Shown piece after piece: positions 58,016-64,000 of a stretch of 64,000 bases of DNA (position 1 is its first letter; each line of letters starts with the position of its first letter). The notes below the pieces were generated by a model. It was not told where the DNA came from. It saw nothing but the letters and a program-made list of their open reading frames with translations, and ran no database searches. The stretch covers positions 62,001 to 126,000 of the forward strand of contig JALWRZ010000010.1 in NCBI GenBank assembly GCA_026993785.1, read 5' to 3'. The position numbers and the translations under genes were made by a program. Origin of the DNA: DHVE2 group archaeon (lineage in GTDB: Archaea > Thermoplasmatota > Thermoplasmata > Thermoplasmatales > Aciduliprofundaceae).

Positions 58016-59137
58016 TTACGATGTGCAGAGCTCCTCCCTCATTTTCTTTATGAATTCCTCAGGCGAAATTTTGCCGTTAATGAAGTTCCCCTTTCCTCCG
58101 CCCTTACCCCCCTGCTCCCTGAGAATCGAGAGGATTCTGTCCCCTAGGTGAAGATCTTTAGAAAAAGCGCACATTATGGTTTGAGAACTGAGATCTCCGA
58201 AGACGGCGATGCTCTTCTCTTCTTTCACAAGCTCCATAATTCTTTTTACTAGTATCTTCCTATTACTGCCGTAGAATAGGAGCCAGTAGAGCTTTATTTC
58301 TCTGCATTTTTCCTCTTCGAATGGTAACTTTTCGCTGGCATCTTTCAACGCGTTATACAGCTTTTCCCTCTCTTCCAGAAGATTCTCCACATATTTCTCC
58401 ATCTTCTCTGGTGTAACATTGTATCTCCAAGAAATGCTGCGGAGTTTCTGCGAAAAGGAGTAATGAGTTTGAGTGGCAAGATCACCCACAACAAATTTAA
58501 CCTCCTTAACGCTACCCAGCCTCACATGGGTTATGCAAAAATCTCCAATCTCCGAAAGATTCCTCACGTGGGTTCCTTTACAGGCCGAGATATCATGCCC
58601 TTCTATTTTCACCACTCTTATCCTGTTCTCTCTTATTCTATCCAGCCTTATTCTTAGCTGAGGATATTTCTTCACCTCTTCCTTGGAAATCCAGAACACC
58701 CCTACCTCGCGACCATCTTTTATCAATTTTCTCGTTTTCTCCTCTGCTTCAAGTATGTCCTCTAGGCTTATATCACCTCGAAAAACCAGTGAGGATTCTT
58801 CCCCAAAGTTTGCCCTTCCAAGCGTGGCACCTTTATCCTGAAGAAACCTGAAAAAGGCATGCTCAGCGGTGTGGGCGCGCATGAACCAGTATCTTCGGCT
58901 CCAATCAATCTCTATCTTTATTTTCCTGGCATTACAATCTCCTTCAATCTCATGCCAGAGATTGCCAAGGTGCATTATTTTGAGCCTCTTATCTCCGCAG
59001 ATGGCGTATCCCACATCGGGGGGCTGCCCACCACCTCCGGGGTATAGGATGGTATCGCTCAAAAGATATCTGTTATTCTCTTTTTTGACTATCTCCACCT
59101 CAGCCTCTTTTAAATATGGGTCTTCGTAGTAGAGCAT
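58016..59137 (-). CDS. alaX: Alanyl-tRNA editing protein AlaX-L
   Basis: 373 residues: an AlaRS-like beta-barrel start (LSDTILYPGGGGQPPDVGYA), the editing zinc motif RAHTAEHAFF and CKGTHVRNLSEI, and a C-terminal DHHA1-like domain (FGDLSSQTIMCAFSKDLHLG, REQGGKGGGKGNFINGK). It hydrolyses Ser-tRNA(Ala) or Gly-tRNA(Ala). Length matches the long AlaX class. Confidence 0.9.
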   Translation of the reverse strand: MLYYEDPYLKEAEVEIVKKENNRYLLSDTILYPGGGGQPPDVGYAICGDKRLKIMHLGNLWHEIEGDCNARKIKIEIDWSRRYWFMRAHTAEHAFFRFLQDKGATLGRANFGEESSLVFRGDISLEDILEAEEKTRKLIKDGREVGVFWISKEEVKKYPQLRIRLDRIRENRIRVVKIEGHDISACKGTHVRNLSEIGDFCITHVRLGSVKEVKFVVGDLATQTHYSFSQKLRSISWRYNVTPEKMEKYVENLLEEREKLYNALKDASEKLPFEEEKCREIKLYWLLFYGSNRKILVKRIMELVKEEKSIAVFGDLSSQTIMCAFSKDLHLGDRILSILREQGGKGGGKGNFINGKISPEEFIKKMREELCTS

Positions 59138-59190
59138 GGAGTTGGATGGGGATGCACAATTAATACTTTTTCTTCTTTTTTTTGAATTTT

Positions 59191-59874
59191 TCAGGGTAAC
59201 TTTATTTTGCTTCCAGTTCTTACCTCCAAAAACTTCTCGGGATATTTTCTTTTCACATAGTCCTTGGCAGCATCACCGCTGCAATGAGCTGGAGAGATAT
59301 AGCGAGAAAAGGCTGCAAGATTATCCAGACGCCTTTTGGGAGGTGAGTGAAATCCGCCCATAACCAGGAAAATATCCTCGCCTGTTAGATTCTTTAACTT
59401 GTATGCCATGGAATCCACTCCAGGATGGCTGCAGCCCACGATAACAATGAGGCCCAGAGAGTCTACCTTTACGCCCAATGCCTGCTCTCTGACAAACCCC
59501 ATGGGTCCTGTGCTCCAGGCATCCTCAATTATCTCTCCAGCTTCATGAACATTTGTTGGCCTCAGTCCCCATTTTCTGAGAAAATCCGATTCCCGAGGAG
59601 GTACAAAAATTTTGAGTTCCTTTCGGATTTTTCCTATATATTCGAAGCCACCATAGTGATCGCTGTGGTAATGGCTAAGAAACGCATAATCAATATTTTC
59701 AAGATTTATATTCATTCTTTTGGTGTTGTACTCTATAACTTCCGGCTTGGTATCTGCATCGAAGAGCAATCTCCATTTATCCGATTCAAGAAGTACGCTC
59801 CAACCCCAATCGTTTTTGAGTCCCTCGGTACCTATGTTATCATTGAGAATGGTAAGAGTAAGATATCTCACCAT
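59191..59874 (-). CDS. MBL-fold metallo-hydrolase, COG1237 type (second copy)
   Basis: 227 residues from ATG 59874: WGWSVLLESDKWRLLFDADT, SHYHSDHYGGFEYIG as HxHxDH, VGCSHPGVDSM and MGGFH, ending with SPAHCSGDAAK. Same family as the protein at 4.3-5.2 kb but 60 residues shorter. The upstream extension of the frame overlaps the divergent radical SAM gene and is not used. Confidence 0.78.
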   Translation of the reverse strand: MVRYLTLTILNDNIGTEGLKNDWGWSVLLESDKWRLLFDADTKPEVIEYNTKRMNINLENIDYAFLSHYHSDHYGGFEYIGKIRKELKIFVPPRESDFLRKWGLRPTNVHEAGEIIEDAWSTGPMGFVREQALGVKVDSLGLIVIVGCSHPGVDSMAYKLKNLTGEDIFLVMGGFHSPPKRRLDNLAAFSRYISPAHCSGDAAKDYVKRKYPEKFLEVRTGSKIKLP

Positions 59875-59956
59875 GCTTGAAGGTATCCCCCTACACGATT
59901 TTAATTTTTTGGAAATTTCTGCGAAGGATTTATAATTTATCGCGCGATGCAGCACT

Positions 59957-60919
59957 ATGCAGGATTCTGTGGTATTTGGGCCAGTGCCTTCCCGCAGGCT
60001 TGGGAGAAGCTTAGGGATAAATAATATCCCGGATAAGGTTTGCACCTATGCATGCGTTTACTGTCAGATAGGAAGAACTCTCAAAATGGAGATGGAGAGA
60101 AGGGAATTTTACCCTCCAGAACTTATATTCAAAGAGGCGGAAAAAAAGGTATCGAAGGCTGAGGATATGGGCGAAAAAATAGATTATATCACATTTGTTC
60201 CCGATGGGGAACCAACCCTAGATGTAAATCTTGGAAAGGAAATAGAGCTTCTCAGCGATATAGGAATAAAATTGGCAATAATTACGAACTCTTCCCTGCT
60301 ATATCGAGAGGATGTCCGCGAGGAGCTGATGAACCTGGATTTTGTTTCTCTGAAGCTTGATGCCGTTACCCCCGAATTATGGAAAAGGATAGATAGGCCC
60401 CACAAATCTCTCAAGCTCCACGAGATTCTCGACGGAATGCTCCAATTCCGTAGAGAATTCGGAAAAAAGATAGTGACGGAAACAATGTTGATAGGAGATA
60501 TATCTTATTCCTCTGAACTTGGAAAGATGGGAGAATTTCTTAAAAAATTAAAGCCCAATGTAGCGTATATAGCCGTGCCAACTCGCCCACCCCTGGAAAG
60601 CTGGGTTAAACCTCCTGAAGAGGACGTTTTACTTCACGCATATCATGAATTCGTTAGGGTGCTAGGAGAGGAGAGGGTGGAGTATCTTATAGGCTATGAG
60701 GGAGATGCCTTTGCCTTTACAGGCAATTTTGAAGAGGATCTTCTTTCCATAACCGCTGTGCATCCAATGAAAAAAGAGGCTGTGGAAACTCTACTACGCA
60801 AGGCAAATGCCAACTGGGACATAGTGGAACGCTTAATAACGGAGGGGAAACTTATGGAAAGGGACTATCAGGGTCAGAAATTTTATATGCGCAGATTGAA
60901 AAGCAGAGATAAGCCTTAA
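59957..60919 (+). CDS. Radical SAM protein (COG0731 type)
   Basis: 320 residues: VFGPVPSRRLGRSLGINNIP, cluster motif CTYACVYCQIGRT, and FVPDGEPTLDVNLGKEIELL. It belongs to the COG0731 group related to, but distinct from, the wyosine synthase TYW1; this branch's reaction is unknown. The C-terminal 80 residues (FTGNFEEDLLSITAVHPMKK then VETLLRKANANWDIVERLIT) add a winged-helix-like domain. It overlaps the convergent PhoU gene by four bases. Confidence 0.8.
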   Translation: MQDSVVFGPVPSRRLGRSLGINNIPDKVCTYACVYCQIGRTLKMEMERREFYPPELIFKEAEKKVSKAEDMGEKIDYITFVPDGEPTLDVNLGKEIELLSDIGIKLAIITNSSLLYREDVREELMNLDFVSLKLDAVTPELWKRIDRPHKSLKLHEILDGMLQFRREFGKKIVTETMLIGDISYSSELGKMGEFLKKLKPNVAYIAVPTRPPLESWVKPPEEDVLLHAYHEFVRVLGEERVEYLIGYEGDAFAFTGNFEEDLLSITAVHPMKKEAVETLLRKANANWDIVERLITEGKLMERDYQGQKFYMRRLKSRDKP

Positions 60920-61938
60920 ATCTTTGCATCTTTTTTGCTCTCCATTATGTAATTTATTGTGTCTTCCGCTATATCACCGGCATATTCTCCAACCCTCCTT
61001 ATGCTCTCGGAAATGTAAGCAAGGGATATGGCCACAGGGCCACGGCTTTTATTCGCGTGGGAGAGTATGCCCTTGCACATGGGAATCAGTTTCTCCACCA
61101 TCTCTATCGTAGAATTAGCTGCTCTTAAATCTCTTGAGAAAAAGCTCTCCATAGCCTTCTCGAATATTGAAAGCGCGTAGCTCTGCGCTTTTTCCACATA
61201 CTTCATAACTTTCTCATCTCTATAATTTCTCTCCAGAAGCACTCTGACACTTTTCGCCATTCTAACTCCATGGTCACCGATTCTCTCAATGTATCTGCTC
61301 AGAAGAAAACTATGCAACGCAAGGGATGGGTTCGTACCTACATCCTCCCCGCTCATTCCATATTCCCGAACCATCTGATACTGGCGAGCTATAAGCCAGT
61401 AAAGCCGATCCACTTCAGAATCCCGAGCGACAATGTCCTCTATCAGCTCAAAATCCCCGCTGTGATATGCCATAAGTGAGTGCCTGTGCATCTCCATGGC
61501 TATCTCGTACATCCTTCGCAGCCCCTTGAGAATTGGAATCTCCCTGGGATTCAGAAGATCTTTTATTACCACCTCATTTTCCTTCTCTTCCACAATTTCC
61601 ACACCAATGGCTATCTTCGTGAACTTTCTTATTTCCCTTTTGATTGAGGGAGGAATGATATCTCTTGAGATTATATTAATCTCTGAAAATCCAGCCATGT
61701 AGATGCCAACAAGAACCCTCAAAATTTCACTAGGGGACGCATCTATCCCCAGGTACAAGGTTTTACTTCTTCCTCGCCCCTTCACTAGAGATGGTGGAAC
61801 TATTATGAGGGATCCATCTTCTCGGGTTAGTATATTCACCTGCTCATTCTTCTTTAGATTGAATTTTGTAATCCACCACTTGGGAAGAGAGACGATATAT
61901 GAGGAACCCCCTGTTTTTTGTATCTTCCTGGTTTCCAT
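60916..61938 (-). CDS. PhoU-like regulator with N-terminal AbrB domain
   Basis: 340 residues. Residues 1-50 (RKIQKTGGSSYIVSLPKWWI then VNILTREDGSLIIVPP) are an AbrB/SpoVT hairpin; 120-330 form two PhoU three-helix bundles (EIAMEMHRHSLMAYHSGDFE, DREVDRLYW-type AxxE/DxxVD motifs, RYIERIGDHGVRMAKSV). This is the archaeal phosphate-uptake regulator architecture. No pst genes are near. Its start faces dcd across a 99-base divergent promoter. Confidence 0.85.
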   Translation of the reverse strand: METRKIQKTGGSSYIVSLPKWWITKFNLKKNEQVNILTREDGSLIIVPPSLVKGRGRSKTLYLGIDASPSEILRVLVGIYMAGFSEINIISRDIIPPSIKREIRKFTKIAIGVEIVEEKENEVVIKDLLNPREIPILKGLRRMYEIAMEMHRHSLMAYHSGDFELIEDIVARDSEVDRLYWLIARQYQMVREYGMSGEDVGTNPSLALHSFLLSRYIERIGDHGVRMAKSVRVLLERNYRDEKVMKYVEKAQSYALSIFEKAMESFFSRDLRAANSTIEMVEKLIPMCKGILSHANKSRGPVAISLAYISESIRRVGEYAGDIAEDTINYIMESKKDAKI

Positions 61939-62037
61939 ATATAGGGATGGGTTGAAATCTATATAAAATTATGCATCTATAATGCTGTATATATTTCCCG
62001 TGGAGAAGTTTTTTAAGAGTGAGGAATATCACTTCCC

Positions 62038-62499
62038 ATGCTCTCCGATGCCGATATTTTAAGAGCCATGGAAAAAGGGGAGATTCACATTGAAAATTTC
62101 CGGGAGGAGAATCTCACGCCCAACGGTTACGATTTAACCATAGGGGAAATAATGATTCCTTCTTTGGATTTGTATATTAAGAGCGGAGAAGTGGTAATCC
62201 CTCCACTGACCCGTTTCCTCGTGGGTTCGAAGGAGTACATAAAGCTGGGAAAGGGATACGTGGCACAGATTTGGATAAAGAGCAGATGGGCAAGAAGAGG
62301 CGTGCTTGCCTCCTTCGGATTAGTGGATGCAGGATTCGAGGGGATATTGACCATGGGTGCCTTTGCCACCGAAGAACTGAAAATGAAGGTAGGAGATAAA
62401 TTTGCACAGCTATGTTTTCTCAGGCTGGAAAAACCTGCGGAGAAGGGCTATGAGGAAAGGTCAGGGAACTATCAAAAACAAAAAAATATAAAGATTTAA
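62038..62499 (+). CDS. dcd: dCTP deaminase/dUTPase family protein
   Basis: 153 residues: MLSDADILRAMEKGEIHIEN, NLTPNGYDLTIGEI, RSRWARRGVL-like substrate loop (KSRWARRGVLASFGLVDAGF) and TMGAFATEELKMKVGDKFAQ. It deaminates dCTP to dUTP, possibly also hydrolysing it. The DCD glutamate lies in DAGFEGILT. The protein is shorter than typical DCD (about 180). TTTTTTAAG at about 62010 gives a leaderless start. Confidence 0.82.
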   Translation: MLSDADILRAMEKGEIHIENFREENLTPNGYDLTIGEIMIPSLDLYIKSGEVVIPPLTRFLVGSKEYIKLGKGYVAQIWIKSRWARRGVLASFGLVDAGFEGILTMGAFATEELKMKVGDKFAQLCFLRLEKPAEKGYEERSGNYQKQKNIKI

Positions 62500-62501
62500 A
62501 A

Positions 62502-63230
62502 TTAGGCTGCAATAAGAATATTGCGGTAGGCCTCCTCCACAATGGCATCCATGTCCTTAAGATATATTTCCCTGAATTTTTTCTCTATCTCTATCCTAGT
62601 GATATTCGTTATCCTTGCCACAAACTCGTATATTTCCTGATACATTATTTCATAGGCCTTGGAAACTCTGACCTTGGGATAGGAAAGAAGAACATCGCTG
62701 TCCAGCACTATGCACTTGGTGGAGTATCTCTTTATCTCTTCCAGTGCAGATAGGGCTGCCCTTCTCCTATCACCTTCTATAGAGAAGGGAAGTATAGCTA
62801 CGGTTATCACTATCTTGTTTGTTTCCTCCTTGAGAATTCTCAGAGTTTCTAAGAGTCCGCCGGTTCCCATCCCCCCTCCCAGGGAGGAGATGAGAATCAC
62901 AACATCAGCGTTTCGAGCCTCCTCCAGCAGCCAGGCCTTGCTCCTGCTTATCACGTACTCAGCAACCTTAATCTCACCGTTTGTATCCTGATGTTCTCCC
63001 AGCACATCTTTACCCAGGAGCATTTTTTTATCAGCTTCCACCTCCTCAAGGCCTCTTTCGTCCACATTGACCGCTATGATCCTTGCACCCTGTATGCCCT
63101 TCCGGTACAGATAACTGGCGACACGACCAGCACCACCGCCAAAGGCGAATACCCTGACATCTGGTTTTATGCCGAATTCTTCCACGAGAATCTCCTCTAC
63201 ACTCTTCTTTATCTCATTCATATCAGGCAT
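62502..63230 (-). CDS. Minimal FtsZ/tubulin-like GTPase-domain protein
   Basis: 242 residues aligning with the GTPase domain of FtsZ: FAFGGGAGRVASYLYRKGI (T1), ARIIAVNVDERGLEEVEADK (T2/T3), the tubulin signature LGGGMGTGGLLETLR at 117-131 (FtsZ has GGGTGTG), and LPFSIEGDRRRAALSALEEI. It ends at LKDMDAIVEEAYRNILIAA, which looks like the T7 catalytic loop and helix H8, so the C-terminal activation domain and tail of FtsZ are absent. It probably polymerises poorly or acts as a partner of a true FtsZ. The ribbon-helix-helix gene upstream is likely in its operon. Confidence 0.75.
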   Translation of the reverse strand: MPDMNEIKKSVEEILVEEFGIKPDVRVFAFGGGAGRVASYLYRKGIQGARIIAVNVDERGLEEVEADKKMLLGKDVLGEHQDTNGEIKVAEYVISRSKAWLLEEARNADVVILISSLGGGMGTGGLLETLRILKEETNKIVITVAILPFSIEGDRRRAALSALEEIKRYSTKCIVLDSDVLLSYPKVRVSKAYEIMYQEIYEFVARITNITRIEIEKKFREIYLKDMDAIVEEAYRNILIAA

Positions 63231-63257
63231 GACTCATCACCTTCTCAGCGCTTTAGT

Positions 63258-63632
63258 TTATGGCAAAGGGCTTTTCTGCTTCTCCTCCTCACTCAATCTC
63301 AAAGAAGAGAGCCCCTGGGTATAGGCTTTTAATATTCTGGCAAGTTCTCCATTGGATACCAAAATTCTAAGCACATAGGTTATAAGATCACTTAGATCTC
63401 TGAAATATTTGTAATCTACATAATCCTCAAGAATATCCAGAATACGGTCTTCCATTTCCACCTTCAAACCGCTTTCTCTGAGCAATCCGCGATCGCTCAT
63501 CTTCATGTACTCCATAACTGCTCGTCTTATGAACTCCGAGCGGCTTCTGTACTCTGGATGCCTGGCTATAAAATCATCAATTTCATCAAGCTCCACGTCT
63601 GACAGCCTTATTGTCAGTCTGGTACCACTCAT
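63258..63632 (-). CDS. Ribbon-helix-helix regulator beside the FtsZ-like gene (CdrS-like?)
   Basis: 124 residues: RLTIRLSDVELDEIDDFIAR, then RSRSEFIRRAVMEYMKM form the ribbon-helix-helix. A helical C-terminal 70 residues (MEDRILDILEDYVDYKYFRD, LSDLITYVLRILVSNGELAR) follow. In haloarchaea a ribbon-helix-helix regulator, CdrS, is encoded with ftsZ2 and controls division; the position here suggests a similar role, by inference. The gene ends 27 bases before the FtsZ-like start. Confidence 0.75.
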   Translation of the reverse strand: MSGTRLTIRLSDVELDEIDDFIARHPEYRSRSEFIRRAVMEYMKMSDRGLLRESGLKVEMEDRILDILEDYVDYKYFRDLSDLITYVLRILVSNGELARILKAYTQGLSSLRLSEEEKQKSPLP

Positions 63633-63785
63633 CTATACACCCTTTGCCCTTTGATATGGAAGATATGTACATTGCAATATATAAAGTTTTCTATCATCTT
63701 CAAATATTAAAATTATTTTTATGACAAAATAAAATTTTTGAAAGTAGTATGAAAGGGAATTATGTTGAAAAAACATCAGTCTCTT

Positions 63786-63802
63786 GTCATACACAGTATG
63801 AC
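63786..63802. promoter_or_regulatory. Inverted repeat upstream of the ribbon-helix-helix gene
   Basis: GTCATAC-ACA-GTATGAC, perfect 7-base arms, in a 230-base AT-rich gap between two minus-strand genes. A TATA-like AATATATAAAG is at 63679-63689, about 45 bases before the regulator start. The repeat is about 150 bases upstream of the regulator start; it could be an operator or part of the upstream gene's terminator. No gene is supported in the rest of the gap. Confidence 0.5.
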
Positions 63803-63862
63803 GAAAAGGTGTGGAAGAAGGCAGCATGGCAGACAAGTGGCACTGGTCGCCAGACTTCTGTC

Positions 63863-64000
63863 TTACTTGAGCAGCTCTGAAAGCAGGAGTTTGTCCATAA
63901 GTTTTGCCTTTATCCTAATTTTCTTGGTGATATACGCTGTAAGTGCATCTTCTCTCTTCTCAAGAATATCCTTAAAGGTGCGTGTATCTGTTTCCACCAC
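63863..64000 (-). CDS. C-terminal part of an SCP2-like protein (partial)
   Basis: The last 45 codons of a gene running off the right edge: VETDTRTFKDILEKREDALT, AYITKKIRIKAKLMDKLLLS, ELLK. The D-x-x-TF-x-DIL, A-Y-x-x-KK-I-x-I-K-x pattern is the end of an SCP2 sterol-carrier fold, which binds hydrophobic ligands. The rest of the gene lies outside, so any other domain is unknown. Confidence 0.6.
   Translation of the reverse strand: MVETDTRTFKDILEKREDALTAYITKKIRIKAKLMDKLLLSELLK

Overview
The window is archaeal, probably a thermophilic member of the Thermoplasmatota close to Aciduliprofundum (the genus is an inference from gene content, not a search result). Signs are: archaeal promoters whose TATA boxes lie about 25 bases before leaderless start codons, a tRNA-Ile with a 46-base intron in the anticodon loop, heavy AGA/AGG/ATA codon use, and archaeal families such as UPF0147, split transketolase, four-subunit 2-oxoacid:ferredoxin oxidoreductase, MfnA-type decarboxylase, an AbrB-PhoU regulator and AlaX. 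No CRISPR array, rRNA or classical IS transposase was seen.

Layout. 0-12.3 kb is host housekeeping: a LipS2-like radical SAM enzyme, MarC, an M24 peptidase homologue with altered metal ligands, tRNA-Leu, TrmO, COG1237 metallo-hydrolase, a DNA methylase, a DtxR regulator with a clear operator driving a metal ABC importer, tRNA-Ile and an S9 peptidase. 12.568-32.938 kb is a 20.36-kb integrated element (provirus or integrative plasmid) inserted in the 3' end of tRNA-Pro(GGG) and bounded by a 16-bp direct repeat. It carries a tyrosine integrase, a serine resolvase, six small ribbon-helix-helix proteins with palindromic operators, an AT-rich AbrB-DUF488 cargo module, a P-loop ATPase, and a long module of secreted or membrane proteins (FnIII, DUF2341/ConA-like, propeller-like). 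33-64 kb is host again: glycine decarboxylase subunits, NhaP antiporter, MTA phosphorylase, an AT-rich cell-surface polymer locus (flippase, sulfatase-fold enzyme, IspD/TarI-like cytidylyltransferase, SDR, TagF-like polymerase, glycosyltransferase), transaldolase and split transketolase, the ferredoxin oxidoreductase, glutamine synthetase, amino-acid enzymes, and at the right end a minimal FtsZ-like protein next to a ribbon-helix-helix protein.

How the parts work together. If the ends of the 20-kb element are joined at att, the minus-strand genes read as one nearly continuous series from the regulator at 14.6 kb through integrase and the junction to the morphogenesis genes. A 72-codon reading frame with its own ribosome binding site runs exactly across the reconstructed attP, and integration cuts it in two. 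The surface locus combines the three enzyme types needed to make and polymerise a CDP-polyol (teichoic-acid-like chemistry), beside pentose-phosphate enzymes that could supply ribulose 5-phosphate.

The most novel signals, in my judgement, are the attP-spanning gene, a dispersed structured repeat present three times with compensatory changes in two hairpins (one closing a GAAA tetraloop), the archaeal CDP-polyol locus, the AbrB-DUF488 cargo pair, and an FtsZ-like protein that stops at the T7-like loop.
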